From Aricia agestis (Eukaryota; Arthropoda; Insecta; Lepidoptera; Lycaenidae): 64,000 bases of DNA. A program made the translations under genes and the position numbers. The stretch lies in assembly GCF_905147365.1 (NCBI RefSeq), contig NC_056425.1:3913501-3977500 (forward strand), written 5' to 3'. Position 1 is the first letter of the stretch. Each line of letters starts with the position of its first letter. The notes beneath the pieces were generated by a model, which searched no databases, was not told where the DNA came from, and saw nothing but the letters and a program-made list of their open reading frames with translations. Positions 22,148 to 33,832 of this stretch are shown piece after piece.

Positions 22148-22843
22148 ATAATAATAATAAATTAATAATATAATGGCAATCAGTCCGTTGTCTCGAATGA
22201 CATAAATTATATTTAAATTAAGTATTATTTAGTATTTAGCAAATAATTCCGTTTACTATTCAAACACGATCCTAAGCAGGTGGCAGCAACCAAGGTTGAT
22301 ATGAAATTTAAAGCATATTCCCAGTTCACTTGTTTCTGAGGCTTTAAAAAAGACATTACGAACTGGCCACTAGTCCCATCATCTTATAGATCCGATTCTT
22401 TCAAACCCATATTGGAATCAACGCACCATTTCAAAGTTTTTTCAAAATGGCGTCTCCAGACTTTATTGATACGATTATAATTGGTCCGATCGTAAATCGA
22501 ATGAAAATCAATCAATCTTTACGATCGGAACAACCAGAGCAACATGAGTTGTAAGGAGGTGGCGCGAAGGTCGGCGGAACCAGTTTGGCGGGACAAGGTG
22601 CGGGTTAAGTTCAGATTCACCGCCCTTTCATGTTATCTAGCATTATAGTACGCGAGCTAATTTATAGAGTATAAACGGAGAGTATGTGGTTCACACCTAT
22701 CCACGTTGGTCTATGATGATTGATGAACCAACGAAATGTAATGTCTAACTTCCATACTTACTAATATCCTAAATCCTAATATTATAAATATGCGAAAGTG
22801 AAACCTCTTCACACCCAAACCGCTCCGGGAAAGGTTACAGGGA

Positions 22844-23154
22844 CATGGGCGTACCGAGTGGGGGGCAGGGGGGGGGGGGGGGCAGCTGCCCCCCCCTGGA
22901 TCATGTTGGCGTTCCTACTAAGTATATTATCTAGTACTTTTATCTATAAAAATTAAGAACGAATTTTTGCCATTTGTTTGCAATACAATATTTTACAACT
23001 AAAAATTATTATTTTTTTATTCTTTATAAACACCTAGCTTATGAAAAATCTGATTTGCCCCCCCCTGGCCCAGAACCTGGGTGATTTGCCCCCCCCTGGC
23101 ACCAGAACCTGTGTAATTTGCCCCCCCCTGGCCCAGAACCTGGGTACGCCCATG
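22844..23154. mobile_element. hAT-like element with 8-bp target duplication
   Basis: Ends CATGGGCGTACC and GGTACGCCCATG are inverted. The flanks TACAGGGA at 22836-22843 and 23155-23162 are identical, an 8-bp target duplication as hAT transposases make. The body has a G15-type run and three copies of a TTTGCCCCCCCCTGG / CCAGAACCTG unit (23055-23150). Non-autonomous. Confidence 0.85.
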
Positions 23155-23213
23155 TACAGGGATCCTTTTTATCCCGGTAAAATGTATGGTATCCCGGAAA
23201 TTTTTGCGTAAAG

Positions 23214-23399
23214 TAAGTATAGTTTTCACAGAGCCAGTACTGGCTGCCAATAAGACTGGCCAGTATTGGCTTGGCATATGCCGCGTGTGCACAGTTTGGC
23301 CTGGCTTGAAAAACTGTTCACACGCGGCATATACCAAGCCAATACTGGCTGCCAGTCTTATTGGCAGCCAGTACTGGCTCTGTGAAAACTATACTTAAC
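23214..23399. mobile_element. Foldback element flanked by TAA
   Basis: Arms of about 85 bases: GTATAGTTTTCACAGAGCCA, GTACTGGCTGCCAATAAGAC at the left, their complements at the right, centre near 23304. Relative to intact Helitrons the host reads GCG-TAA...TAA-CGG, consistent with a 3-bp TAA duplication (PIF/Harbinger style, inference). Confidence 0.8.
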
Positions 23400-23662
23400 G
23401 GAGTTGCGAGAGTTATACAGTATATTATATTATGTATTTGATAGCCCATGATCGATATAATATCGACAGTTTTACAATCATGGTGGCCACTGGCAAGGAT
23501 CTACGACGGCCCAACGTGAAGAGTGAAGACCCTTAAATGCCAAGTGCCAACGATTGGAGCATTATTAATTATTATTATCTATCTTTATTACGCTGTGATT
23601 ATTATATTTTATTAGACAAACTCCCAGGTAAAAAAACTCAATGAATTTGGCCTAAGGCGATC

Positions 23663-23871
23663 TGCGGAGCTAAAATGGTCGCTTTAAAGAATCATGATAT
23701 GAATCATAATATGATTCATTTTTCTAAAATCGCAAAATGCAACTCTGCTTGCAATTAATTTCTGTATTTTTGTACTGATTTGACATACATATGTCAGTTT
23801 GACAGTTTTGACAATTCATTTGCTGAATTGATTGAGAAGAATTGCCTAATGTAACCATTTTAGCCCCGCTG
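23663..23871. mobile_element. TIR element, GCGGGGCTAAAATGG family, copy 2
   Basis: TGCGGAGCTAAAATGGTCGC to CCATTTTAGCCCCGCTG, with CGCAAAATGCAACTCTGCTT inside. Same body as 295-503 in the opposite internal order. Confidence 0.85.
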
Positions 23872-23998
23872 TCGTTGTTCTTGTATTGTATTTTGTTAAT
23901 GGTTTTCGTTTAAAAATATTGATTAACGAAGTCCTATATAAGACATAAAAGAAATCATGCCGATTTTTCAGAGTGAGATGGGCCCAAATGATGCATGT

Positions 23999-24057
23999 CG
24001 AAAAAAGATTTCAAGTTTTGTTGACATTGCGTCAACAAAACTTGAAATCTTTTTTCG
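23999..24057. repeat. Perfect hairpin, 27-bp arms
   Basis: CGAAAAAAGATTTCAAGT-TTTGTTGAC, a 5-base loop, and the exact reverse complement. No matching copy seen elsewhere here. Confidence 0.9.
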
Positions 24058-24059
24058 GA

Positions 24060-24955
24060 ATATTTTTGGAAAGTTCAACCGATGACCGATTATGCGTGGC
24101 CGGCCACTAATTCACAATAATTTCGATGTTACCAGTTACCATATAAACTTTAATGACGAACAACCGTTACTCGTAAAAGGAAGTCATTCACATAATAAAA
24201 CGTATCTTTATGGCATAAACGAGCGTTTCATTAAGCATGAATAATTTTACGAATAGCAAAAGCGAGGTCTGTATTACAATTTACGAGACGTACTCGGTAT
24301 TACATACCATATACATATTCAGTGGAATAACGGCTTTGCACGTGTTTACTCATAATTGAATATTTTGCAAGTGCCATTTTACGTCTCGACTCTCGACCGT
24401 TATGCTATTTACGATCGATATAACTTAGCGTTTCTATATTAAGTAAGTACATATTAGGTTTTAAAAGTAAATGCTAACTGTAAAACTTATCTAGAATTTC
24501 TACAGATTCAAAGATAATTAAAATTGAAATAGAAATCATACAACTTCATACAAATACCACCACGGTCCGAGTAGGTACGCGCAGTAACTAGGAAGTCGTG
24601 ATATTTAAGGGGGCGATTTAAACCCAAAATTGTCAATTTTATAATTCATTTTTATACTTGAAAATAAGCCCCGAATTGTTTCATTTTCTAAACATAGATA
24701 CTACATTATATATTTCCAAGAATTTGATCTGAGCGAAAACACGATATATCTTAAAATTTTCTCAATAGAAAAAATCATCTTTGTGATTTTTTCTATTGAG
24801 AATATTTTTCACGAATTTTTCATGATATAACCGTGCATTAAACTTAGTTAATATTTCAACACATTGTATACATTGATTGAGAGTAGTATAAAGTCATTGA
24901 GACACTGACCTGGCGGATTTTTAAAATGTTGTATATTTATCGAGTTATTATGAAA
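24060..24955. other. AT-rich spacer with one hairpin
   Basis: TTCTCAATAGAAAAAATCA and TGATTTTTTCTATTGAGAA form a 19-bp stem at 24759-24802. Otherwise nothing recognised. Confidence 0.5.
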
Positions 24956-24957
24956 AA

Positions 24958-25375
24958 AGTAACTTGGCGTTGATTCCGCGTCGTCCTTTTTCACCTGGCA
25001 TAATCTAAAAGACGGGCGTGAGTGTGAAGAGTTTGATTTTTTGGGTTAGTCGCCTTCTTAAAGCAATTTAGTTTGTTATTATTTTTATCAATATTCCGCG
25101 AAATAAACCTCAACCTTTAAGTAAATGAGTGAGTGTACGCATAGGCCTCCTCTCCCACACTGCCTATCCGTACACTCGCATGCAAGAACCTGCAAACACC
25201 ACCACCACACAAGCAATAATGTTGGCAAATCCGTGCAAGGTCCTTAAACTTAAAGGTTGTGGTTTATTTCGCGGAATATTGCTTAAAATAATAACAAACT
25301 AAATTTTAAGCTATATGGATTTCCGCAAAGTAACGCCTGATTCTATTAACTACTCTTAAAGCAAGTTTTAATTTC
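24958..25375. mobile_element. Nested repeat with AATATTCCGCGAAATAAAC foldback, copy 1
   Basis: Inner arms GTTATTATTTTTATCAATAT, TCCGCGAAATAAACC (about 25075-25120) and GGTTTATTTCGCGGAATATT, GCTTAAAATAATAACAAAC (about 25260-25300) are inverted. The centre (ACACCACCACCACACAAGCA) and the right flank (GGATTTCCGCAAAGTAACGC) recur at 42227-42570. The left flank matches 2239-2276. Confidence 0.75.
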
Positions 25376-25783
25376 GTTTGTCATTGGATTATAGGATTTT
25401 TTGTGAAATACAAAATCTATTGTATTGTATAATCGACTAGTAAAAGTTATTTTTTTACTTCGATTCGTTTATCGACTGATGATGTCGGTTAAAAAAGTAA
25501 TGAGACTAACGATTGTAGTTTTAATTCCTCACCGTTATATGATATTGTTGTTAGTTCTCACGTGGTTACATCTAACCTCGGTATAATGATTACAAGTACA
25601 AAAACACGAGATTTTTTCTCAAGTGATACGAATCAGCGATGCGAGATTACAGTCTCGGTTTGTTCGGACCTCGGACACTTTGATATGGTAATTACTGCTA
25701 AGAATATTTGTTATTAATATCATGAAAGACTTAATTTTATTGTTACCCTAGATGACGCTCGCAATTTTCCAACCACTTTTTGA
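25376..25783. other. AT-rich spacer
   Basis: Nothing recognised. Confidence 0.4.
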
Positions 25784-26121
25784 CGTGGGAGAGCCATGCT
25801 TCGGCACGAATGGGCCGGCTCGACCGGAGAAATACCACGTCCTCACAGAAAACCGGCGTGAAACAGCGCTTCCGCTGTGTTTCGCCGAGTAAGTGAGTTT
25901 ACCGGAGGCCCAATCCCCTACCCTTTTCCTTTCCCTACCCGCCCCTATTCCCTTCCGTACCCTCCCCTATTCCCTTCCCTACCCTCCCCTATTACCCCTT
26001 AGAAGGCCGGCAACGCACCTGCAGCTCTTCTGATGCTGCGAGTGTCCATGGGCGACGGAAGTTGCTTTCCATCAAGTGACCCGTTTGCTCGCTTGCCCCC
26101 TTATTTCATAAAAAAAAAAAA
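25784..26121 (+). mobile_element. SINE, full length
   Basis: Starts CGTGGGAGAGCCATGCTTCG, with GGCTCGACCGG as B-box-like word, a long C/T-rich middle with CCCTACCCTCCCCTATTCCC-type units, then the common tail to TTATTTCAT and a 12-base A run. It inserted next to a reversed Helitron fragment. Confidence 0.9.
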
Positions 26122-26290
26122 CAAAATTCGTATACAGCGCGAGAACCGTACATTTTTCCGGGATAAAAAGTATCCTATGTCCTTTCCCGGGACTCATAAT
26201 GTCTCCATGCCAAATTTCAGCAAAATCGGTTCTGCGGTTTGAGCGTGAAGAGGTAACACACAGACACACTTCCGTATTTATAGCATAGAT
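26122..26290 (-). mobile_element. Helitron fragment, reverse
   Basis: GCGAGAACCGTACATTTTTC, GTATCCTATGTCCTTTCCCG, GTTTGAGCGTGAAGAGGTAA and CACACTTCCGTATTTATAGC are the reverse complement of the GCGAAAGT Helitron body. Confidence 0.75.
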
Positions 26291-26573
26291 AGATACTAAA
26301 AAATGTTAAAATATTATAGGTACTCGGTATAAAATTATTTTCAATGTTAAAGACATTTTTACTTTTTAGAGATACAATTAAAATATTTGTACACTGCGCC
26401 ATCAGCCATGGCATAAGGATGACCGTGAAGGCTTTAATGTTTTTTTTGCAAAAAAATTATAACGATGCGCTTCGATGTTTTTTCTAGCTAACATCACGAC
26501 GAATAACTGTGTTACGTAGCTGTTTTTCAAATTTAAGAAGTATCAGGTACATTTACTAATTACTATACCTGGA

Positions 26574-26863
26574 CGTGGGAGAGCCATGCTTCGGCACGAA
26601 TGGGCCGGCTCGACCGGAGAAATACCACGTTCTCACAGAAAACCGGCGCGAAACAGCGCTTGCGCTGTGTTTCTCCGAGTGAGTGAGTTTACCGGAGGCC
26701 CTAATCCCCTACCCTAATCCCTTCCCTATTACCCTATTCCCTCTTAAAAGGCCGGCAACGCACCTGCAGCTTTCTGATGCTGCGAGTGTCCATGGGCGAC
26801 GGAAGTTGCTTTCCATCAGGTGACCCGTTTGCTCGTTTGCCCCCTTATTTCATAAAAAAAAAA
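26574..26863 (+). mobile_element. SINE, full length
   Basis: CGTGGGAGAGCCATGCTTCG head, short C/T-rich middle, complete tail and A run. It differs from the 25784 copy mainly in the length of the middle array. Confidence 0.9.
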
Positions 26864-27196
26864 TGCTCCATGAAAATATTAAAAAATAAATGTCCCGGTG
26901 AACTCCGTATCCTTTCCTCTTAATATAAACCTCTCCTGGACTTCCGTGAATATTTCAAGACTAAAATGAGCCAAATCTGCTGTTCACGAGTTTTAGTGAG
27001 AGTAACAAAACTTAAAATTATTTTTTATTTATATAGATGATGACCGTTCACCGTTCACAGTAGCATATTTTGACAGTAATCCGTCAAACCGCTGTGTTGA
27101 CACGAGGGTGGAAAACCGGTCCGCTTCAAATTCCCCATTCTCCCCAACCAATAAATTTTAATTGTCTCCTTCACACGACTGTCAAATCGCAATTTT

Positions 27197-27795
27197 AAAA
27201 AAACCGACCAAGTGCGTGTCGGGCTACGCGCAATATAGGGTTCCGTAGTACCGCTAGTTTTTGATAATTTTTGTATAGTCAATAAATGTACAACATCATC
27301 TCAGTTCCATTCAAAGGAATTTGAACGAAAAGTTCCTTATACTTCGCCTAATACATTTTTTTTAGTTCGACTATTACTCAATAACTTTTGAAGTATTCTT
27401 AGCCGTGATAGTTTTCCTTTAAAATTTAGAATATTTCCTACTCCCGTGAATTTTTTCACATTTCCAGAAGCAACCGTTTAGCTGTTAGAAGGGCCGGACA
27501 CTGGGCTCTAACCATTTTTTCCACTTTAAAACTTCATATTTCACAAATGGATCCCTAAATCGGAAAATGATCTTTGAATACTAATAAATCATAATATTTT
27601 TAAAAAATCCAACGACCCCCACACGTTAGGGTGGACGCGAAAAAAATCATTGATATACCATAAAAAATATATTTTAAGATTTTATGTACCATTTTATCGC
27701 AATAGATCCTTAAGGGTCACAGTGACATCAGGGCTACTTGACCTGCCTTACGTACAAGTACGGACATACCGAAACTGTACCCTAAAACTCTAAAA
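27197..27795 (+). mobile_element. GAAGGGTTCCG-family repeat, long diverged copy
   Basis: Begins ACCGACCAAGTGCGTGTCGG then GGGTTCCGTAG. Bases 27428-27660 (TATTTCCTACTCCCGTGAAT, TCACAAATGGATCCC, AACGACCCCCACACG) recur at 58545-58790. It ends near CCGAAACTGTACCCTAAAA. Confidence 0.65.
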
Positions 27796-29588
27796 ATAAT
27801 AACCCTAAAAAGTATACGTGTAATCGTCATCTAAAATTGAAAGGATTATGTCATTTATGCTTGATGATAGTCTTTTATTGCAAATTTTTTGGGATTACGC
27901 TTACAGAATCTATCTTTAATAATTTCTGATAATATATTGTTAATAGAACGCAACACCCATGTCATATTTAGAACAAATTAAATTAAACTCATAAAAAGTA
28001 ATTACTTACTAATAGTTGAATAACTAACTCTTACTCTCCCTAAAACTTTTATTCAGATTTCCGCATATACACCTAAAAATCAATAAATACTTTTCCCCGC
28101 GTAAAATTTGTTTGAAATGCGGCCTCTCGTGTATCCCCTTCATACAACTGAGCCCCTAAATTTATATACAAAATGTGTATATTATTACGTTCTTTCATAT
28201 TCGAGGGTCATAAGTAACTTTAAGCTCCTTAAATAAGCCCTTTACTAAAATACTTCAATTTCCTGTTAAGAAGCATGTTTGTGAGTTACAGAAGGGTGGA
28301 AACAGGTTTAATTTAAATTAATTTAACTCTGGCTTTCATAATTTTGATATTATACGCGGTTGACTTTTTGATTGTAATTTGTAACTTAATGGGTCTTATT
28401 TATACAAATAAGACCCATTAAGTTACAAATTACAACTTTACTATACTATACTTTACTATAATATTATTTTTTGGAATTTAAAATAGAAACTACTTTCAGA
28501 TTAATTTCCAGAATTCGCAAAAAAATTATAAATATTCTTTGATTTCATTACTTTAAATAATTTGATTAAATGTGTCGTCTCTTTCAGTATAGGTACTGGA
28601 AATATCGCGAGATATATCAGTTTAAAAGAAAGTAAAACTCAGAAAATGTTGTATTGACAGAGATTTCAGCGACTAGCGTTCACATTATCGTTTAACAAGA
28701 CGATAACGCTTGTCTCCTGCACGCTATGAGCTCCTAGTACATGATTTGCGAAATGGCAACATGATCGAAATTTATTTTATGACTTCAAAGTTTGTCAAAC
28801 GTTCGGTGGATCATTTTCCCCCATTCTCCCTTTCTGTTTGAAGAACGTTTATTGAAAATATTTTTTGTTACGTTTTTCTGACTTCTGTTTTTTGATTCTC
28901 GTAAACGAGTGTAATTCAAAGATATTAAAAAAATGTACATACTCGTTTGCAAAATTCCCTTAAAACAGCTTTTCTTTTACTGACTGTTTTTGCTTCTCAG
29001 ATATCATAAACCTAGGTAGTTTTAATTCTTAATTTAAAAAGTGTTTGACTTCTCTAGTCTCTACCCAATGCAATGTCGCATGTCGTTTTGTTATTATTTG
29101 TTATTCTCTACCGCAAAGTTTAGTGGTTCGCATTTTGTAGACCGACCGCCTGTAGACACTAGACTGTAACGTTTAGCGCAAAAGAAATAACATTCCACGA
29201 TATTATAGTGAAATGTTACTCGCATGAACATATAATTTAATATTTATGTTTTGTATTTTTATACGTGGTCATATTATTTTTGCAATTATTGCTCACTTTA
29301 AGTGCAGCCTGCAGATATAAAGATTAAAGATATCGTAAGAATTGCATGCAAGTCAAATATCCGAGTTTATGCACTATAAAAATATGATCATTGTAATAAA
29401 ACGCGATAGCAAGAAATTAATTTGTTCGCAAACGTTTAATTTAATCCACACATTGTTAGGAAACTTTTCCAAAGCAAATAATGTAATCTGGCGAGTCGGC
29501 GAACATTGTAACCTCAGTCAGCATTTATTAAACCCCGGTCAAAGGTGTGCAGGCACTGCATATTTAGGCGAGAACGCCTTTGTGGCTA
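27796..29588. other. AT-rich spacer with one long hairpin
   Basis: A near-perfect palindrome at 28372-28435 has about 30-bp arms (TTGTAATTTGTAACTTAATG, GGTCTTATTT) and a 4-base loop. I recognise nothing else in this 1.8 kb, which is the longest repeat-poor stretch before the GC-rich island. Confidence 0.5.
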
Positions 29589-29589
29589 G

Positions 29590-30160
29590 GAATTCGATAT
29601 TGCTACGGAAGTGACGTCACGGATAGCAATACTAACCGCAGATAACGACATCCTTTGTTTAATTTACTGGGACAAAATCTGAGGCAAGGGTAGCTTCGGT
29701 TTCCATAACAACCGCGCCCCGCGCCGCCGCGTCCCCTCCCCCCGCGCGAGTATCGATCGCGTCCCCCCTCCCCCCCCTCGCGCCACTCCAAATCAAATTA
29801 CGCGCGCGGGGCGGCTGCCGGTACAGTCGACCGCCGCACTCAATCAACTTTGTATTGGCGTAATAGTATTTTAATTCTATTGCCGCTTTTGACTGCAGCC
29901 CTGGTAATTGGTTGTTTGCAAATTAGTTACACGATGTTTCAATCGGCCGATGAATTGCGCCAGATAATGGTGATTGATGATTTTAAAAGGTCACTCGACC
30001 AATTAGGCTGCGCTCCGTAGCCCGTGGGCAGCTGAAGTTTTTTGCGGCGTAAAAGGGTCTTTATGGCGACTCGTCGCCGGACCGCGTCGTAAATTGAGAA
30101 TGAATTTGAAAACAACCTCCTCGAAATCCTGCGAGCCTCGTGAATATAAAACGGAAACAT
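29590..30160. promoter_or_regulatory. Repeat-free GC-rich island, candidate regulatory element
   Basis: Opens with a full CRE/ATF palindrome (GTGACGTCAC at 29612-29621), then C-rich CpG tracts (29712-29815), then non-repetitive DNA with ATTA/TAAT homeodomain words (GGTAATTGG, CAAATTAG, ATGGTGATTGATGATTTT) and AGGTCACTCGACC. No supported reading frame or splice pattern. It could be an enhancer or an unannotated promoter. Confidence 0.4.
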
Positions 30161-30569
30161 AATATAATATTTAGACGTAGGAGGAAAATGTACATCGGAC
30201 TTGTATCGCGAAAAATTTTACATCGTGGGATACAACACTGGATAATGTCAGAAATATAAATATATTTTGTTCTATTGCGTATCATTCTAATAAACAATGT
30301 AAGTATACATAAAGGAACTGAAAATGTCGGAATATCATAAAAAGATCCCAAATAACTTATCACATTAAGTAAAGAGATATGAAGAACATAAAATAATAAA
30401 ACATCTCGCTTCAGAGAGACAATTCCAAGCTTCAAGTCGGTACACGGTTGACTTTCAAGTTCTGCATTATTATTCAACTACATTTTAGCAAAGAGCTCTG
30501 AGTTGAAAATTACGGCTGCATCCAAGATTTATGCACGCGGATCTAGACTCTATTACTATGTTCCTATTT

Positions 30570-30728
30570 CTATCTATATAGAGTTCATATTTGTGTCTAT
30601 ATAGAGTTCATAGTTGTGTCTATCTATGTAGAGTTAATATTTGTGTCTATATGGAGTACATATTTCTGTCTCTAATTCTCTATAGAGTCCATATTGCTGT
30701 CTATAATATAATATTATGTAGAGTTCTC
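30570..30728. repeat. Degenerate minisatellite, unit about 27-30 bases
   Basis: Five or six copies of GTCTATATAGAGTTCATATT-like units, each containing TATAGAGTTCAT or variants (TATGTAGAGTTAAT, TATGGAGTACAT, TATAGAGTCCAT). Confidence 0.8.
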
Positions 30729-30886
30729 TGAACGCGCTTAATTTATAATTTTATTGCGGTTTATATCATAAGAGCACTTTAGTTTTATCTACGCTTAATT
30801 AATATGATTGTATCATGCAGTATCGTCGAGTTGGTTTCCGCTATTTTGATGAGCAGGTTTTAATGAAATAATTGCTTATCTTGTGG

Positions 30887-31367
30887 TTAAGAGGATTCCA
30901 CACCGCCATTTTTCCCATACAAACGCTGTCCCCTGTTTCCTCCCTGGATAATGCTAGTAGAGTTATAATTTTTTTCCTTAATATCTACGGCCACTAATAC
31001 AATGTCCCTATGTTTTCCTTTTTTTCATAATTTAATTATTAAATAAGATATGAACGTTCAAAAACCCAAAAAAATGGCCAGATTTTCCACTGTGTTCAAA
31101 CGTCCAGAAAACAGATTTGGATAGATTATACAAAAAAAGCAAAACATAGGAACACAGCTCAAGCCTTTTTTTAATCTTTAATGAAAAAAGTACTTAAATC
31201 GGTTAAGTTTTGGAGAAGGAATCAGGGGACAACGAATCGTTGATTTTCTGGATTTTCTGCAGTTGTCTCTATCGCGTTCTGCGGTATAGGCTTGAGGTAA
31301 GGGAGACAGCTATAGATATTACACGTACTTTTTTTTCATTTCTCTAGCTGCTGTGGTATCCTCTTAA
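30887..31367 (+). mobile_element. 0.48-kb TIR element, TTAAGAGGAT family, copy 1
   Basis: TTAAGAGGATTCCACACCGC to GTGGTATCCTCTTAA. The body is non-coding, with AAACATAGGAACACAGCTCA, GGAGAAGGAATCAGGGGACA and ATCGCGTTCTGCGGTATAGG. It matches 39159-39638 (reversed), 47366-47846 and, more weakly, 61598-62090. Confidence 0.9.
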
Positions 31368-32262
31368 CAGAAGTGATTCAGGTAATCTAGTTTTGATTAC
31401 ACAATTGCAAATTAAGTATTTTTCATAATAAATAGCAATTGATTTTAAGTGAATCATTTTTCTTTCGTTTAGGAAAAACAAAAAGCTAATCTATACCTAC
31501 TCCTAGAATAGAAAGAAAAATTAAGCAGAAATTATTTCTTTTCAAATTGTGCACTCCCTTAACTTATCATTTAATCAATATTAATTATTATCAGATTAAC
31601 AGATACAATGTATTTCTTTCTAGATCTTGATATAAATAACAGATATAAACGTTGAAAATATAGTTGGTATTTTTGGTATTTCATAAAACTGTAACTCGAC
31701 TCTCAAGAAAAATAATGTTTTTAATTTGAAACTGTATTGAGAAAGAAAAATAATGAGCTAAAAGTATCTCGTATTGAGACGGCAAATAAAGATTGTATTT
31801 CTTCTATAAAACCATTAAAGCTGGTAAACTCTTTGCTTAGTTTTCTTATCTTATCTCTGGTTGTATTATTGGCACTTAGCCGATTTTGTGCCACCTCATA
31901 ACTATTTTGATGGGGAACATTTTTTTAAATTTTAGTTACCTATTATGATATTTAGAGAAGCACTTGTTTCAAATTTAGTAAAATTTGTAATTTACACATA
32001 AATATAAAAGGCAAAACTTTGTTTATAATTATTGTTGTTAGTTCTTCTTGAAACTAGGTACCTACACTAAAACTAGGTACCAAATTTTTATTTTTTTCAT
32101 GAATTAGTGTTGGCCCTAGGCCAGGCCCACCTAACTTGAGTGGAGTTTTCAGGAACACAGAACAGTTGACGTGTCATAAATAATAAGTGCAAATCACATA
32201 CTTAATAGTGATATTAGCACAAGTAATGTTATTTGCACTCGTGCAAGTTGAAATAATATTAA
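31368..32262. other. AT-rich spacer
   Basis: Nothing recognised. Duplicate AAACTAGGTACC words lie close together near 32055-32080. Confidence 0.4.
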
Positions 32263-32336
32263 ATAATGTAATAATAATAATAATAAATTATTATTATTAT
32301 TATTTATTATTATTATTATTATTATTAAATAATGTA
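32263..32336. repeat. (AAT)n/(ATT)n microsatellite, self-complementary
   Basis: A run of AATAAT units is followed by ATTATT units, so the array can fold on itself. Confidence 0.9.
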
Positions 32337-32464
32337 ATTTTTTTATTAATGATATTAGTAATTACTTAATAATGATTAATAATTATTTTATCTTGATAGG
32401 GAATATAACGCAAAGGCACAGAATATATTATATTTATAGTAGTACCAAGCAAAGGTAAGGTAAA

Positions 32465-32575
32465 TATTAACAGAAAGGTTGTCAAACGTCGAATAAAACT
32501 TTAAACTTTTTAGTTTTTGTTTACTGTCTATGCTGGTGCTGTCTCTGGCCTGAAAATATTGCAGTAATATATTAT
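32465..32575. repeat. Fragment related to the 6849-7357 element
   Basis: GTTTACTGTCTATGCTGGTG then CTG and ATATTGCAGTAA are shared with 7166-7210. Confidence 0.5.
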
Positions 32576-32906
32576 CAAATTAACTGCTATTGAAAAAAAC
32601 TCCATGTACACAAAAACATAATATTATTATACTTACATAAAAATAAACGGTCAGGCATTTCCACCCCAGCCCATAGCAGCTGTTCAAACTTCAAACGCCA
32701 TTCATTGGATTCCCATAAAGAATATTTGCTAAAAGTAGGCAAATAATGTTACTTTTGACGAGAAAAGCAATATATTTTGTTAATAGCTCTGTAATTTGGT
32801 CAAGAAATGCTTTCTTTTTTCTTTTTTTCGTTATGGCCTGTTTACATTATTCTAATCCAATAATTCAATCCAGTGCCGAATTACTACTGAAAAATTTAAA
32901 CAGGTT

Positions 32907-33112
32907 CAGCGGGGCTAAAATGGTCGCTTTGAAGAATCATGATATGAATCATAATAATACAATTCATTTTTCTAAAATCGCAAAATGCAACTCTGCTTGC
33001 AATTAATTTCTGTATTTTGTACTGATTTGACATTTGTCAGTTTGACAGTTTTGACAATTCAATTGCTGAATTGATTGAGAGGAATTGCTAATGTGACCAT
33101 TTTAGCCCCGCA
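32907..33112. mobile_element. TIR element, GCGGGGCTAAAATGG family, copy 3
   Basis: CAGCGGGGCTAAAATGGTCG to CCATTTTAGCCCCGCAG with the same interior as copy 2. Confidence 0.9.
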
Positions 33113-33130
33113 GTGCATCCAGAGACCAGC

Positions 33131-33212
33131 ACTTGCACTTTGCGATTTTAGAAAAATGAATCATATTATGATTCATATCATGATTCTTCAAAGCGACCAT
33201 TTTAGCCCCGCT
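33131..33212. mobile_element. TIR element, GCGGGGCTAAAATGG family, half copy
   Basis: Starts within CTTTGCGATTTTAGAAAAAT and runs to CCATTTTAGCCCCGCTGG. It lies 19 bases after copy 3 in the opposite orientation, so the pair is arranged tail to tail. Confidence 0.8.
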
Positions 33213-33249
33213 GGAATGCAATTTAGTGTATCCCAGTGCCCGTTTACAT

Positions 33250-33391
33250 TGCATTATTATAATTTGGTATGGACTATGGAGTTACATTGAATCCCGGGAA
33301 AGGACATAGGATACTTTTTATCCCGGAAAAATGTACGGTTCCCGCGCGATAAACGAGTTTTGGCGTAATGCGGTTGCGGGCGTAATCTAGT
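33250..33391 (+). mobile_element. Helitron 3' fragment
   Basis: GAATCCCGGGAAAGGACATA, CGGAAAAATGTACGGTTCCC, GATAAACGAGTTTTGGCG, ending GTAAT-CTAG before T. Confidence 0.8.
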
Positions 33392-33687
33392 TTAAAATAT
33401 TCATTAAATTAAAAACTAACCACTTGTGTCTAATAATAGAACCGGTTCCCAATAATTAGTATAATATTATGTAATCATTGTATTCTGAGATAACATACTA
33501 ATTATTAACATATTTGAACGATAAAGACTAATAACCATGCTATTTATAATGTAACAAGTTTCCATAAATGGGTTGCATTTAGCATAATTTTATTTTAAGC
33601 GATACTAAATAGGTCTAGAATCCAGCTACACTTACTTGGCCGGTTTTAAAAATAGCTAAAAAATCCAATATAATTAAATTCGTTAAT

Positions 33688-33832
33688 AACGCGGGAACCG
33701 TACATTTTTTCGGGATAAAAAGTATCCTATGTCCTTTCCCGGGACTCAAAGTATCTCCATACCGAGCAAAGTTGGTTCAGCGGTGTGGGCGTGAAGAGGT
33801 AACAGACAGACAGACTTTCGCATCTATAATGG
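33688..33832 (-). mobile_element. Helitron fragment, reverse
   Basis: Reverse complement of the family body: CGGGAACCGTACATTTTTTC, CCTTTCCCGGGACTCAAAGT, GGGCGTGAAGAGGTAACAGA, CTTTCGCATCTATAAT. Confidence 0.8.

Larger units (their letters stand above)
22754..23412 (+). mobile_element. Helitron carrying two later insertions
   Basis: Segments 22780-22843, 23155-23213 and 23400-23412 together give one Helitron body (CTAATATTATAAATATGCGA, AACCTCTTCACACCCAAACC, GATCCTTTTTATCCCGG, AACGGAGTTGCGAG). The two gaps hold the separate elements described next. Confidence 0.8.

Noticed and set aside
22860..23150. CRISPR-like or satellite array of CCCCCCCCTGG units
   Set aside because: Only three unequal units, inside an hAT-like element in a eukaryotic genome.
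23999..24057. Possible microRNA precursor
   Set aside because: The stem is perfectly paired with no bulges, the loop is only 5 bases, and I recognise no conserved mature sequence. More like a foldback transposon relic.
29603..29847. Gly/Arg-rich frames in the GC-rich island
   Set aside because: Composition artefact of C-rich DNA. Two different frames overlap there and neither has a start context or splice pattern.
30061..30477. 138-codon frame on the minus strand
   Set aside because: Long for this window, but rich in Ile, Leu, Phe and Ser without a domain, AT-rich in codon use, and with no splice or promoter support. Taken as chance.
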